DNA of 64,000 nt from Streptosporangium becharense (GCF_014204985.1 NZ_JACHMP010000001.1:434001-498000); one strand, 5' to 3'. Shown: positions 33,335 through 44,838, counted from the first letter of the stretch. Numbers and translations: made by a program. Notes: generated by a model from the letters alone, not told the origin.

Positions 33335-34027
33335 CTACAGGGACTCCACGCCCGCCGGGGAGTGCCGGCGCCGCTCCGCGCCGAGGAAGCGGACGACGAC
33401 GAAGGCGATGACCGCGGCGGCCCCCACCCACACGACTGTTCTCCCCACGGCCTCGATCACCTCATTCCTGCCGGGCGGGAGCACGATCATCTGGACGGCG
33501 GCGCCGACCGGCACGGTCAACCTCGTGAGAAGGCCGATCACTCCCGGACGCCCTGCGCACGCTCCCACGACCCCCAGGGGTGCCCCGAAGACGACGCTGG
33601 TGACCCACCACAGCAGCGGCTCCTCCTGGTGCCAGGAGGATAAGGGTTCGCCGCTACGGGCGACCTCCATGACGCTGTAGGCGGCCACGGCCGCGAGCAG
33701 GGCCAGCGCTCCCGCGGCGGCGCCTCGGGCCAGTGCCGCGGGGCCACTCTCCCCCACGCGGGTGAACAGCCACCCCACGGCGACCGCCGCTCCCGCCCAG
33801 GCCCAGCCGGAGTCCACCAGCACGCTCACGATCTCTATCGCCGACACCCCGCTGGTCGTGGCGGCCCGGCTCTCCAGGTCCGCGTAGTGGTGGGAGACGG
33901 CGTTGATCAGGGAGGTCAGCGCGCCGAACCCCGCCCCGACCGTCAGGGCACCCACCAGGACCTTCACCAGGCGGGTGATACGCGGGTGATTCCGCCCTCG
34001 ACGGGCATGTTTCCGATCATCAGTCAT
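33335..34027 (-). CDS. Hypothetical multi-pass membrane protein
   Basis: A 230-residue protein with about five hydrophobic segments (around residues 22-42, 70-95, 103-125, 140-160 and 195-215) and a basic N-terminus. AGGAAGG lies six bases before ATG 34027. It starts 51 bp after kdpD on the same strand, so it may be carried on the kdp message, though a link to potassium uptake is only positional. The family is not recognised. Confidence 0.6.
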   Translation of the reverse strand: MTDDRKHARRGRNHPRITRLVKVLVGALTVGAGFGALTSLINAVSHHYADLESRAATTSGVSAIEIVSVLVDSGWAWAGAAVAVGWLFTRVGESGPAALARGAAAGALALLAAVAAYSVMEVARSGEPLSSWHQEEPLLWWVTSVVFGAPLGVVGACAGRPGVIGLLTRLTVPVGAAVQMIVLPPGRNEVIEAVGRTVVWVGAAAVIAFVVVRFLGAERRRHSPAGVESL

Positions 34028-34078
34028 ACATGCCTTCCTATCGCGCATGTCATGACGCGCGTCAAGTGATCAGACCGT

Positions 34079-36667
34079 TCACGGGGTGTGATCTCCGCCC
34101 TCATGCGGGGCCGGGACGTCGTCCTCCTCGGTCATGGCGTCACCCCCGGATGTGACGGGCATTCTGATGATCATGGTGAGGCCGCCGCCGGGCGTCTCCT
34201 CGGGCACGAGCGTGCCGCCCATGGCCTCGGTCAGCCCCCGCGAGAGCGCCAGCCCGAGGCCGACGCCCGTGCCGTTGTCGCGATCACCGAGCCGCTGGAA
34301 CGGCAGGAACACCCGCTCGTGGTCCTCGGACGGGATGCCGGGACCACGGTCGACGACGCGGATCTCGACCGCGTCGTCGTGCCGGCTCGCCGTGATCGAC
34401 ACCTTGAGATCCGGCGGGTTGTGGCGCACGGCGTTGGTCGCCAGGTTGACCAGGACCCGTTCCAGCAGCGCCGGGTCGGCGGCGATCTCCGGCAGGTCGA
34501 CGGGGATGTCGCCCTCGACCCGGTTCCACAGCGGTCCCAGGTCGTCGATGACGCGGGGGACGACCTCCTCCAGGGCGACGGGCTGGAGCGACAGACCCAG
34601 CACGCCGGCCTGCAGGCGGCTCATGTCGAGCAGGTTCTCCACCAGCCGCTCCAGCCGGGCCAGGGATTCGTCCGCGGTGGCCAGCAGCTCGTCGCGGTCC
34701 TCGGGTGACCAGTCGATGTCGTGGCCGCGCAGGCTCTCGACGGCGGCCTTGGCGGCCGACAACGGGGTGCGCAGGTCGTGGCTGACCGCGGCGAGCAGCG
34801 CGGTGCGCATCCGGTCTACCTCGGCCAGTGGTCTGGCCTGCTCGGCCTCTTCCCGCAGGCGCTGCTGGCGCAGCGCGACGGCGGCCTCGGCGGCGAACGC
34901 CTCCAGCACCCGCCGGTCGCCGGCGTCCAGCAGCCGTCCCCGCGCGGCGAGCACGAGGTCGTCGCCGATCCCCACGTCGGTGTCGGCGGTCGCGGGGCTG
35001 GTGCACGGCGCCGCCCCCGACGTGGCGACGATGCGCCAGGCGGCGGGCTCGGACCGGTCGTCCGGCGTGGGTTCACCGGCGCGTTCGAGCAGGGTCACCG
35101 AGTCGAGGGCGAACGTCTCGCGGAGCCGTTCGATCAGCGAGGGCAGCGCGGCCTCGCCGCGCAGCACGTGCCCGGCCAGTGTGGAGAGCACCTCGGCGTC
35201 GGCACGGGCGCGCACGGCCTCCCGGGTGCGCCGCGCCGCCAGGTCGACGATCGCGCTGACCGCCGCGGCGACCAGCACGAACACGACCAGTGCCAGCAGG
35301 TTCTCCGGGGCGGCGATGGTGAACCGCCCGACCGGCGGGGTGAAGAACCAGTTGATCAGCAGCGAGCCGCCCACCGCCGTGGTGATCGCGGGCCGGGCGC
35401 CGCCGATGAGCGCGACGCCGACGACCAGGCACAGGAACAGCAGGATCTCGCTGGGCAGCGAGATCGCGTCCCGCAGGGGCAGCAGGGCGGCGGTCAGCAG
35501 CGGCATGCCCGCCGCCGCGACCGTCCAGCCGATGAGCCGGCGCTTTCGGGTGAGCGCCGCCCGGGAGCGCTCCGGCCGGGTGCGGCCCTTCCTGGCCTCC
35601 TCGTGCGTGACGAGGTGGACGTCGATGGAGCCGGACAGCGCGGTGGTCTCCACCCCCACGCCCCGCAGGAGGAGCTGGGCGAAGCGTCCCCGCCTGGACG
35701 CCCCGAGCACGAGCTGGGTGGCGTTGACACCGCGGGCGAAGTCGAGCAGGGCACGCGGGATGTCGTCACCGACGACCTGGTGGTAGCTGCCGCCCATGCT
35801 CTCGACCAGGCCGCGCTGACGGACCAGGTGGGCCGGGTCGCCGCCGGTCAGCCCGTCTGAGGGGGTGACGTGCACCGCCAGCAGGTCGGCACCCTTGGTG
35901 CGGGCCGCGATGCGGGAGGCCCGCCGGAGCAGGGTGTCGCCCTCCGGGCCGCCGCTGAGCGCGACCACCACGCGCTCGCGCGCCTCCCATGTGGCGGCGA
36001 TGCCGTGCTCGGCGCGGTAGCGGTCGAGTTGTTCGTCGACTTTCCCCGCCACCCACAGCAGGGCCAGTTCGCGCAGGGCGGTGAGGTTGCCGAGGCGGAA
36101 GTAGTTCGACAGTGCCGCGTCCACCTTCTCCGGCGCGTAGACGTTGCCGTGCGCCATGCGCCGGCGCAACGCCTCGGGCGACATGTCGACCAGCTCGATC
36201 TGGTCGGCCCGCCGCACCACCTCGTCGGGCACGGTCTCGCGCTGCGGGATGCCGGTGATCTGCCGGACGACGTCGTTGAGCGACTCCAGGTGCTGGATGT
36301 TCACCGTGGAGACGACGTCGATCCCGGCGTCGAGGATCTCCTCGACGTCCTGCCAGCGCTTGGCGTTCCTCGAACCCGGCACGTTGGTGTGGGCCAGCTC
36401 GTCGATCAGCGCGACCTTGGGGGCACGGGCCAGGACGGCGGCCACGTCGAGCTCGGTGAAGGCCGTCCCCCGGTGGACGAGCGTCGCACGGGGGATGACC
36501 TCCATGCCCTCCAGCAGGTCGGCGGTGCGGGCACGGCCGTGGGTCTCGACGAAGCCCACGACCACGTCCCGGCCGCGCGCGAGAGCGCGGCGGCCCTCGC
36601 TGAGCATCGCGTACGTCTTGCCGACCCCGGGCGCCGCCCCGAGGTAGACCCGCAGTCGCCCCCGCAT
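34079..36667 (-). CDS. kdpD: KdpD osmosensitive potassium sensor histidine kinase
   Basis: An 862-residue membrane sensor kinase. It holds an N-terminal KdpD domain (about 1-210) with Walker A YLGAAPGVGKTYAM, a USP-like domain (about 230-370, ending near VHLVTHEE), four membrane helices (about 385-480), a GAF-like region (about 500-610), the dimer/phosphoacceptor domain with SHDLRTPLSAAKAAVESL and an ATPase domain (NLATNAVRHNP, RGPGIP, GTGVGLGLALS). It senses potassium or ionic strength and should phosphorylate KdpE. Its start codon is one base after the kdpC stop. The usual kdpE partner is not next to it. Confidence 0.93.
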   Translation of the reverse strand: MRGRLRVYLGAAPGVGKTYAMLSEGRRALARGRDVVVGFVETHGRARTADLLEGMEVIPRATLVHRGTAFTELDVAAVLARAPKVALIDELAHTNVPGSRNAKRWQDVEEILDAGIDVVSTVNIQHLESLNDVVRQITGIPQRETVPDEVVRRADQIELVDMSPEALRRRMAHGNVYAPEKVDAALSNYFRLGNLTALRELALLWVAGKVDEQLDRYRAEHGIAATWEARERVVVALSGGPEGDTLLRRASRIAARTKGADLLAVHVTPSDGLTGGDPAHLVRQRGLVESMGGSYHQVVGDDIPRALLDFARGVNATQLVLGASRRGRFAQLLLRGVGVETTALSGSIDVHLVTHEEARKGRTRPERSRAALTRKRRLIGWTVAAAGMPLLTAALLPLRDAISLPSEILLFLCLVVGVALIGGARPAITTAVGGSLLINWFFTPPVGRFTIAAPENLLALVVFVLVAAAVSAIVDLAARRTREAVRARADAEVLSTLAGHVLRGEAALPSLIERLRETFALDSVTLLERAGEPTPDDRSEPAAWRIVATSGAAPCTSPATADTDVGIGDDLVLAARGRLLDAGDRRVLEAFAAEAAVALRQQRLREEAEQARPLAEVDRMRTALLAAVSHDLRTPLSAAKAAVESLRGHDIDWSPEDRDELLATADESLARLERLVENLLDMSRLQAGVLGLSLQPVALEEVVPRVIDDLGPLWNRVEGDIPVDLPEIAADPALLERVLVNLATNAVRHNPPDLKVSITASRHDDAVEIRVVDRGPGIPSEDHERVFLPFQRLGDRDNGTGVGLGLALSRGLTEAMGGTLVPEETPGGGLTMIIRMPVTSGGDAMTEEDDVPAPHEGGDHTP

Positions 36668-36668
36668 G

Positions 36669-37529
36669 TCAGGCCCTGTCGAGGGCGAGGTTGAGTTCGA
36701 GCACGTTGACGACGGGCTCGCCCATGAAGCCGAGGGCACGGCCGGTGGTGTGCTCGCCGATCAGCGCGCGCACCCGCTCGACCGGCAGCCCGCGCTCCCG
36801 GGCCACCCGCGGCGCCTGCAGGTGGGCGTAGGCGGGCGAGATGTGCGGGTCCAGCCCGGAGCCGCTCGCCGTGACGGCGTCGGCGGGCACCCGCACCCGG
36901 ACGGCGTCCCCGCGTACGGGGACGGTCCGGCCCGCGGCGTAGTCCTCGCCCGGCTCGGCGCACTCGACCTTCAGCCCCCGGTAGCCGGTGACGAAGGGGG
37001 CGGCGGGGCATGCCTGGTTGACGCTGACGGCGCGGTCGGGGAAGACCTTGAGCACCGCCCCCACCCCGTCCGGGGTGCAGTACGGGCGGGCGCCGCTGAC
37101 GCCCTCCAGCTCCCCGACCGCCTTGGACCGGGCACAGACCCGGGTGAGCAGTGACTGCCTGCCCTCGTCCGGATTGCCCTCCTTATCCTTGGCGCCGGGC
37201 ACCGGCAGCGTGTCGACGACGTCCTCGGGGCCCAGGTTGCCGGCGCCGGTCGAGGTGGGGTCATAGCCGTCGCCGGCCGCGGAGGGGCGGGACTGGAAGT
37301 ACTTCTCGACGGGGTCGCCGTCGGCGTCGGTGAAGGACTGGCCGATCAGCGAACTGCCGATCGCCTTGCCGTCCTTGTCGATGACGGAGCCGTCGGCCCT
37401 GTCGTCGAACAGTGCCTGCGCCACGCCGGTGACCAGGAGCGGGTAGACGACGCCGGTGACCACCGTGAGCACGAGCAGCGCGCGCAGCGCCGCCACGTGC
37501 CGGCGAATCCAGCTGGGCATGCGGTTCAT
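36669..37529 (-). CDS. kdpC: KdpC subunit of the potassium-transporting ATPase
   Basis: A 286-residue subunit with one N-terminal transmembrane helix (about residues 13-36, ALLVLTVVTGVVYPLLVTGVAQALF) and an outer domain with GSSLIGQSFTD, YFQSRPSAAGDGYDPTSTGAGNLGP and DPHISPAYAHLQAPRVARERGL. It is about 100 residues longer than the Escherichia coli protein because of a middle insertion with several cysteines (about 105-190). KdpC stabilises the KdpA-KdpB complex. The start codon directly abuts the kdpB stop. Confidence 0.93.
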   Translation of the reverse strand: MNRMPSWIRRHVAALRALLVLTVVTGVVYPLLVTGVAQALFDDRADGSVIDKDGKAIGSSLIGQSFTDADGDPVEKYFQSRPSAAGDGYDPTSTGAGNLGPEDVVDTLPVPGAKDKEGNPDEGRQSLLTRVCARSKAVGELEGVSGARPYCTPDGVGAVLKVFPDRAVSVNQACPAAPFVTGYRGLKVECAEPGEDYAAGRTVPVRGDAVRVRVPADAVTASGSGLDPHISPAYAHLQAPRVARERGLPVERVRALIGEHTTGRALGFMGEPVVNVLELNLALDRA

Positions 37530-39656
<2,127 letters not shown>

Positions 39657-39658
39657 CT

Positions 39659-41320
39659 CTAGTGGATTCCTTCCGCGAGGGGGCCGAGCGCCAGGGCCGG
39701 CAGGAAGGTGAGGGCGACCAGGATGACCGTCACACCGACGACGAGGCCGACGAACTGCGGCCGGTGGGTGGGCAGCGTGCCCGCCGAGGCGGGGACGGGC
39801 GTCTGCCGGGCCAGCGATCCGGCCAGCGCCAGCACCAGCACGATCGGCAGGAACCGGCCGAAGACCATGCACAACCCGAGGGTGGTGTTGTGGAAGGGCG
39901 TGTTCACGCTGACCCCGGCGAAGGCCGAGCCGTTGTTGTTGGACGCGCTGGCGTAGGCGTACAGGATCTCCGACAGGCCGTGCGGGCCGGTGTTCAGCAT
40001 CGCCGCGCGGCCGGTTTCGGTGGCCATGGCCACGGCCGTGCCGACCAGCACCAGGGCGGGGGTGACCAGGAGGTACAGCGAGGCCAGTTTGATCTCCCGG
40101 GCACCGATCTTCTTGCCCAGGTACTCGGGGGTGCGGCCGACCATCAGGCCCGCCACGAACACCGTGATCACCGCCAGGATCAGCATGCCGTACAGTCCCG
40201 CGCCGACCCCGCCGGGCGCCACCTCGCCGAGCAGCATGTTGACGATCAGCATGCCACCGCCGAGCGCGGTGTAGGAGTCGTGGAAGGAGTCGACCGCGCC
40301 GGTGCTGGTGAGGGTGGTGGCGCTGGCGAACATGGCCGAGTTCGAGACGCCGAAACGCGTCTCGCGACCCTCCACCGCCGCCCCGACCGCCTGCGGCACC
40401 GTGCCGCCCGCGGACAGCTCGGCCCACTGGGTGACGCCGACGCTGACGACCGCGATGATCGCCATCACGCCGATGATGGCGTAACCCTGCCGGTTGTCGC
40501 CCACCATGCGGCCGAACGTGCGCGGCAGGCAGGAGGCGATCACCGTCAGCAGAAGGATCTCCACCCAGTTCGTCCAGGACGTGGGGTTCTCGAACGGGTG
40601 GGCGGCGTTGGCGTTGAAGACGCCGCCGCCGTTCGTGCCCAGGTTCTTGATCGCCTCCTGGGAGGCGGCCGCGGCTGGGGTGAACGTCTGCTCACCGCCG
40701 GTCAGCGTGGTCCACGTGCCGTGGTCGGCGAACGTCTGGATCACGCCGCCGGCCACCAGCACCGACGCGGCGACGAACGCGATCGGCAGCAGGATGCGGA
40801 GCGTGCCGCGGACCAGGTCGACCCAGAAGTTGCCCAGTGTGTCGGTCCCGGTGCGGGCGAAGCCCCGGACGAGTGCGACGGCCACCGCCATGCCGACGGC
40901 GGCGGAGACGAAGTTCTGCACGGCCAGGCCACCGGTCTGCACCAGGTGGCCCATCGTGGACTCGCCGGAGTACGCCTGCCAGTTGGTGTTGGTGACGAAG
41001 CTGATCGCCGTGTTCCAGGCCGGGGCGGGCTCCACCGGCCCCATGCCGAGGGACAGCAGCAGGTGGTTCTGCAGGCGCTGCAGGCCGTACAGGAACAGGA
41101 CCGAGACGACCGAGAAGGCCAGCACGCCGCGCGCGTAGACGCCCCAGCGCTGTTCGCCGTCGGGCCGCACGCCGAGCAGCCGGTAGATCACCCGCTCGAC
41201 GGCGTTGTGCCGGGTTCCGGTGTAGACGCGGTACATGTAGTCGCCCAACGGCCGGTAGCACAGCGCGAGCGCGAGCAGCAGGGAGACGACGAACGCCATC
41301 CCCGCCAGGGTCGACGGCAT
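39659..41320 (-). CDS. kdpA: KdpA potassium-binding channel-like subunit
   Basis: A 553-residue membrane protein with about ten helices that binds and translocates K+. Four filter-like regions are visible, including [57 protein letters not shown] and [13 protein letters not shown]. Length and motifs are normal. Its ATG overlaps the kdpF stop by one base. Expression is expected under potassium limitation. Confidence 0.95.
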   Translation of the reverse strand: MPSTLAGMAFVVSLLLALALCYRPLGDYMYRVYTGTRHNAVERVIYRLLGVRPDGEQRWGVYARGVLAFSVVSVLFLYGLQRLQNHLLLSLGMGPVEPAPAWNTAISFVTNTNWQAYSGESTMGHLVQTGGLAVQNFVSAAVGMAVAVALVRGFARTGTDTLGNFWVDLVRGTLRILLPIAFVAASVLVAGGVIQTFADHGTWTTLTGGEQTFTPAAAASQEAIKNLGTNGGGVFNANAAHPFENPTSWTNWVEILLLTVIASCLPRTFGRMVGDNRQGYAIIGVMAIIAVVSVGVTQWAELSAGGTVPQAVGAAVEGRETRFGVSNSAMFASATTLTSTGAVDSFHDSYTALGGGMLIVNMLLGEVAPGGVGAGLYGMLILAVITVFVAGLMVGRTPEYLGKKIGAREIKLASLYLLVTPALVLVGTAVAMATETGRAAMLNTGPHGLSEILYAYASASNNNGSAFAGVSVNTPFHNTTLGLCMVFGRFLPIVLVLALAGSLARQTPVPASAGTLPTHRPQFVGLVVGVTVILVALTFLPALALGPLAEGIH

Positions 41321-41409
41321 CAGAAACGCTCCGGGAACAGCAGGGCCACGACCATGAAGACCAGCAGGCCGGCGACCACGACGAGCCCGGTGGCGTTGAC
41401 GGTGCTCAC
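41320..41409 (-). CDS. kdpF: KdpF small membrane subunit
   Basis: A 29-residue single-helix peptide ending [10 protein letters not shown], the usual KdpF end (LFPERF). It stabilises the Kdp complex. GTG at 41409 overlaps the stop of the upstream small ORF (GTGA), and its stop overlaps the kdpA start by one base. Confidence 0.88.
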   Translation of the reverse strand: MSTVNATGLVVVAGLLVFMVVALLFPERF

Positions 41410-41489
41410 AGTCGCTCCACCGCCCTCACGACCAGCCCCAGGACCGCGAAGACCGCGATCGTCAGGGCGACGAAGATGACGTCCGCCAT
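41406..41489 (-). CDS. Unnamed 27-residue membrane peptide heading the kdp operon
   Basis: An ATG at 41489 preceded by GAGGAGTGAGG opens a 27-codon frame (begins [14 protein letters not shown], ends VVRAVERL) that stops at 41406. It is one hydrophobic helix with a charged end, outside Leu-rich and inside Arg/Glu. Its stop overlaps the kdpF GTG by four bases, so it is translationally tied to kdpF. I recall similar unnamed peptides before kdpF in other actinomycetes, but no role. It could be a second accessory subunit or a coupling leader. Confidence 0.72.
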   Translation of the reverse strand: MADVIFVALTIAVFAVLGLVVRAVERL

Positions 41490-41806
41490 CCTCACTCCTC
41501 AATCTGGACATGTTTGTTTCCGCCGCCCCTGTCGCGGGCGGCCTAGAAACAGGAAATCGCCAGATTTAGGGGTTTCTGCTGTTCTTGATGGGATTCATAC
41601 GGCGAAGGCCCTGATATTGACGGTATTCCTACACCTGTCCCTTCGAGAGGCGGCCCGCCCCTTCGCGAGGCGCCTCGACGGCACGCCGGGGTCGCGCGGG
41701 CCGTCGCTCCCACACCGCTCCGGAACCGTCACGACCGGTGGCGGTCGCTCTCCGACGAGGTGAGTACGACGGCCGGACCGCGGCGGATCGTCCGGACCAT
41801 GATCGT
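41490..41806 (-). promoter_or_regulatory. kdp leader and upstream region with nested dyads
   Basis: Gene-free. On the minus strand it holds, from far to near: a possible promoter (GTCAAT, then TATGAAT about 16 bp later, near 41593-41622), a nested dyad AGAAAC (41545-41550)/GTTTCT (41572-41577) around AAATC (41554-41558)/GATTT (41563-41567), and a perfect 7-bp hairpin GCCGCCC (41522-41528)/GGGCGGC (41536-41542) about 30 bp before the small ORF. These may be KdpE or other control sites. Confidence 0.45.
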
Positions 41807-42808
41807 TCACGTCTTCTCGGCGGTCGAAGGCGCCGTCTCCGGGACCGGCGAGGTGGCGAGAACCGCGGGACGACGGATGGAATCGGACCCCTGGACCGGA
41901 TCAGACCCGCGGACGGAACCAGGCCCGCGGACGGCCCGGCGCCGGGCGAGCGAGACGAGGCGGGCGGCGGCGGGCTGTCCGAGCAGGATCCCGCCCAGGA
42001 CCAGCACCAGTCCGCAGAGCTGCCGCACGGTGAGCGTCTCCCCCGCGACCACCGTGCCGAGCAGCACCCCCGTCACCGGGTTCAGCAGCCCGATGAGCCC
42101 CACCGTCCCGGCCGGCAGGTGCCGCAGCCCGGTGAACCAGGCCGCGAAGGCGAGGGCCGTCGCGATGAAGGAGACGTAACCGAATCCGAGGACCGCGGCC
42201 CCGTCCAGGGCCGGCGGCGGGCCCTCCGCCGCGACGGCGAAGGGAACCAGGATCACTCCCCCGGCGATGAGCTGCCACGACGTCGACGACAGCACGTCGA
42301 CCTCCGCGCTCCATCTCTTGGCCAGCACGGCCCCGAACGACGACATCGTCATGGCCGCGACGGACGCGAGCACGCCGGGGACACTCATGGCGGCCGTGCC
42401 CGTGAACAGCATCAGGCACACCCCTCCGATGCCGATACCGGCCCCGGCCAGGTGCAGGACCCGTGGCCGCTCCGACAGCAGCGTCCAGGCCAGGAGCATC
42501 ATCACGACGGTCGACGTCGCCATGATCGTCGAGGCGACGCTCGTCGGAAGCAACTGGGCCGACAGATAGATCAGCGCGAAGAACGCGCTCATGTTGAGGG
42601 TTGCGAGGACCAGGGACTTCCACCACCACGACCCGCGGGGACGTTTCCTGCTGATGAGCAGGAGTAGCAGCCCCGCGGGCAGGGCCCTGACGGCGGCGCC
42701 GTACAGCGGGTAGCCGGAAGGCAGGAACTGGTGGGTGACGAAGTAGGTGGCTCCCCACGCGACCGGCGCCAGCGCCGTGACGGCCAGCCATCGAAAATTA
42801 GCTTCCAT
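41807..42808 (-). CDS. EamA/DMT-family transporter
   Basis: A 333-residue membrane protein with about ten hydrophobic helices in two EamA halves (ALAPVAWGATYFVTHQFLP at the start; second half from about residue 150, SSFGAVLAKRWSAEV). It is of the YedA/RhtA exporter kind; substrate unknown. The last 45 residues are a polar Ser/Pro/Arg-rich tail. Its ATG at 42808 lies in the middle of a perfect 16-bp palindrome, so the divergent MarR protein very likely represses it. Confidence 0.87.
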   Translation of the reverse strand: MEANFRWLAVTALAPVAWGATYFVTHQFLPSGYPLYGAAVRALPAGLLLLLISRKRPRGSWWWKSLVLATLNMSAFFALIYLSAQLLPTSVASTIMATSTVVMMLLAWTLLSERPRVLHLAGAGIGIGGVCLMLFTGTAAMSVPGVLASVAAMTMSSFGAVLAKRWSAEVDVLSSTSWQLIAGGVILVPFAVAAEGPPPALDGAAVLGFGYVSFIATALAFAAWFTGLRHLPAGTVGLIGLLNPVTGVLLGTVVAGETLTVRQLCGLVLVLGGILLGQPAAARLVSLARRRAVRGPGSVRGSDPVQGSDSIRRPAVLATSPVPETAPSTAEKT

Positions 42809-42820
42809 GGAAGCTATGCT
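42800..42820. promoter_or_regulatory. Perfect 16-bp palindrome (MarR operator) and MarR -10
   Basis: AGCTTCCATGGAAGCT at 42800-42815 is a perfect palindrome centred on the EamA start codon. TATGCT (42815-42820) lies six bases before the MarR ATG, giving a likely leaderless marR message under direct control of the palindrome. Confidence 0.75.
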
Positions 42821-42826
42821 CTCATC

Positions 42827-43342
42827 ATGAGCGAACCCTCAGATCACGTCGCCCGCATCAAGCGGGACTGGGCCCGCGAGCGACCGGACCTGGACGTCGG
42901 CCCGCAGGGCGTCATCGGGCGGCTCCACCGCCTCGCCGCGCACCTCACCGAGCAGCTCTGCGTCGTCTACCGGCGTTACGGGCTCGGGGAGGGGGAGTTC
43001 GACGTCCTCGCCACCCTGCGGCGCGCCGGGCCGCCGTTCGAACGCGCTCCCGGAGAGCTCGCCGCCTTCACCATGGTCACCACCGGCGCGATGACCAAGC
43101 GCATCGACCGGCTCGAACGCGACGGGCTCGTCACCCGCCGCCCGAGTGAGCACGACGGCCGCGGGCGGGTGGTCGCGCTCACCCCCGCGGGAAAGGACCT
43201 GATCGACCGGGCGTTCACCGATCACATACGCAACGAGCACCGGCTCCTCGGCGACCTCACCACCGAGGAGGCCGCACAGCTCGAAACGCTCCTCGCCGCC
43301 TGGCTCACCCGCGTCGAAGCACCCCTCCGGACGGACGCCTGA
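42827..43342 (+). CDS. MarR-family transcriptional regulator
   Basis: A 171-residue winged-helix repressor: GEGEFDVLATLRRAG, recognition helix region LAAFTMVTTGAMTKRIDRLERDGLVTRRPSEHDGRGRVVALTPAG (about residues 85-125) with the usual DGR wing, and a C-terminal dimer helix. It is divergent from the EamA gene across a perfect palindrome. Its last six codons and stop lie in the first unit of a seven-copy 21-bp repeat. Confidence 0.9.
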   Translation: MSEPSDHVARIKRDWARERPDLDVGPQGVIGRLHRLAAHLTEQLCVVYRRYGLGEGEFDVLATLRRAGPPFERAPGELAAFTMVTTGAMTKRIDRLERDGLVTRRPSEHDGRGRVVALTPAGKDLIDRAFTDHIRNEHRLLGDLTTEEAAQLETLLAAWLTRVEAPLRTDA

Positions 43343-43472
43343 TCCCTCCGGACGCGCACCTGAGCCTTCCGGATGGGCACCTGAGCTCTCTGGACGGGCG
43401 CCTGCCCCCTCCGGACGGACATCCGGCTCTTCCGGCCAGGCACCTGACCCCTCCGGACGGGTACCCGCCCCT
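43326..43472. repeat. Seven-unit 21-bp minisatellite overlapping the marR 3' end
   Basis: Seven contiguous 21-bp units (starts 43326, 43347, 43368, 43389, 43410, 43431 and 43452), each beginning TCCGGA or a near variant; most contain GCACCTGA or a variant. The first unit includes the marR stop codon. The period is a multiple of three, so frames stay open on the minus strand (heptapeptide repeats like VRRGQAP), but I see no gene signal there. Confidence 0.88.
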
Positions 43473-43528
43473 CCCGGGAGACCGTCCCGTCACGGGCACC
43501 GGCCACCTGCCGGGACGGGGGAAAGCGG

Positions 43529-44680
43529 TCAGATCCGCTCGATGACGGTGACGTTGGCCTGGCCGCCGCCCTCGCACATCACCTGGAGGGCGTAGCGTCC
43601 TGCCCGCCGTTCGAGCTCGTACAGCATCGTCGTCATCAGCCGGGTGCCGGTCGCCCCGATGGGGTGTCCCAGGGCGATGGCGCCGCCGTTGACGTTGACC
43701 CGGTCCGGGTCGGCGCCGATCTCCTTCATCCAGGCGAGCACGACGGACGCGAACGCCTCGTTGACCTCGACGAGGTCGAAGTCGTCGATCGACATCCCGG
43801 TCCGGCCGAGTGCGTGGCGGGTGGCCGGGATCGGCGCGGTCAGCATCCAGACCGGGTCGTCGCCGCGCACGGAGATGTGGTGGAGCCGTGCCCGCGGTGT
43901 CAGGCCGAACCCGGCGACGGCCCGTTCCGACGCGACCAGCACGGCGGACGCGCCGTCGCTGATCTGGCTCGCGACGGCCGCCGTGACGCGTCCGCCCTCC
44001 CGCAGGGGTGCGAGCGCGGCCATCCTCTCCAGGCTGGTGTCGCGGCGCGGGCCCTCGTCGGCGGAGACCCCGCCGACCGGTTCGATCTCCTCGTCGAACC
44101 GGCCCCCGTCGATCGCCGCGACGGCACGGCGGTGGCTGCGGAGAGCGAACTCCTCCATGTCCTCCCGGCTGATCCCCCACCGCTCGGCGATCATCTCGGC
44201 CGCTCCGAACTGGGAGACCTCCCGGTTCCCGTACCGGGCGAGCCAGCCCTTCGACTCGGCGAACGGGGTGGTGAACCCGAACTGCCGCCCGGCCGTCATC
44301 GCGGCCGAGATGGGGATCGCCGACATGTTCTGCACCCCGCCGGCGACGACGAGATCCGCCGTACCGGACATGACGGCCTGCGCGGCGAAGTGCACGGCCT
44401 GCTGGCTGGAGCCGCACTGCCGGTCGACGGTCACCCCGGGCACGTGGTCCGGCAACCCGGCCGCGAGCCACGCGGTCCTGGCGACGTCGCCCGCCTGGGA
44501 GCCGATCGTGTCCGTGCAACCGAAGACGACGTCGTCGACGCGGGCCGGGTCGATCCCGCTCCGGCCGACGAGCGCATTGATCACGTGGGCACCCAGGTCT
44601 GCGGAGTGCACCCCGGCGAGCCCGCCGCCGCGACGGCACACGGGGGTGCGGACTGCGTCGATGAGATATGCCTCGGCCAT
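43529..44680 (-). CDS. fadA6: Thiolase, FadA6-like (steroid C/D-ring degradation)
   Basis: A 383-residue acetyl-CoA acyltransferase. Nucleophile Cys89 in VDRQCGSSQQ, base His in NGGAIALGHPIGATG and second Cys in VMCEGGGQAN are all present, with NEAFA before them. It should remove acetyl-CoA units from ring-opened HIP-pathway intermediates. The family alone would allow any thiolase; the FadA6 call rests on the ipdF-fadE30 neighbours and the KstR2-type regulon. The gap of 158 bp to ipdF holds imperfect GC-rich repeats but no gene. Confidence 0.82.
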   Translation of the reverse strand: MAEAYLIDAVRTPVCRRGGGLAGVHSADLGAHVINALVGRSGIDPARVDDVVFGCTDTIGSQAGDVARTAWLAAGLPDHVPGVTVDRQCGSSQQAVHFAAQAVMSGTADLVVAGGVQNMSAIPISAAMTAGRQFGFTTPFAESKGWLARYGNREVSQFGAAEMIAERWGISREDMEEFALRSHRRAVAAIDGGRFDEEIEPVGGVSADEGPRRDTSLERMAALAPLREGGRVTAAVASQISDGASAVLVASERAVAGFGLTPRARLHHISVRGDDPVWMLTAPIPATRHALGRTGMSIDDFDLVEVNEAFASVVLAWMKEIGADPDRVNVNGGAIALGHPIGATGTRLMTTMLYELERRAGRYALQVMCEGGGQANVTVIERI

Positions 44681-44838
44681 GTGCGGCCTCCTTCGTGAGC
44701 CGGGGGCGGATGCGGGTCAAGGGCCGGGTGCGGTCCCGGTGCTGGTCAGGGGCCGGGACCGGATGCGGGCCGGGTACGGGTCAACAGGCGGATGCGGACC
44801 CGGTACGGGGCAGCGGGCCGATCCAGGCCGGGTGCGGG

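Noticed and set aside
34134..35786. A 550-codon open frame on the plus strand
   Set aside because: Antisense to kdpD, Ser/Arg/Ala-rich with no recognisable motif; kdpD itself is certain.
41490..41620. A ydaO-type (c-di-AMP) riboswitch before the kdp operon
   Set aside because: Hairpins are present, but I cannot see the conserved ydaO sequence blocks; a covariance search would decide.
43326..43472. CRISPR array
   Set aside because: The 21-bp units are contiguous with no spacers and are imperfect; no cas genes are near. It is a minisatellite.
43222..43506. A repeat-peptide gene on the minus strand across the minisatellite
   Set aside because: The frame stays open only because the repeat period is a multiple of three; there is no ribosome site or conserved flank, and it overlaps marR.
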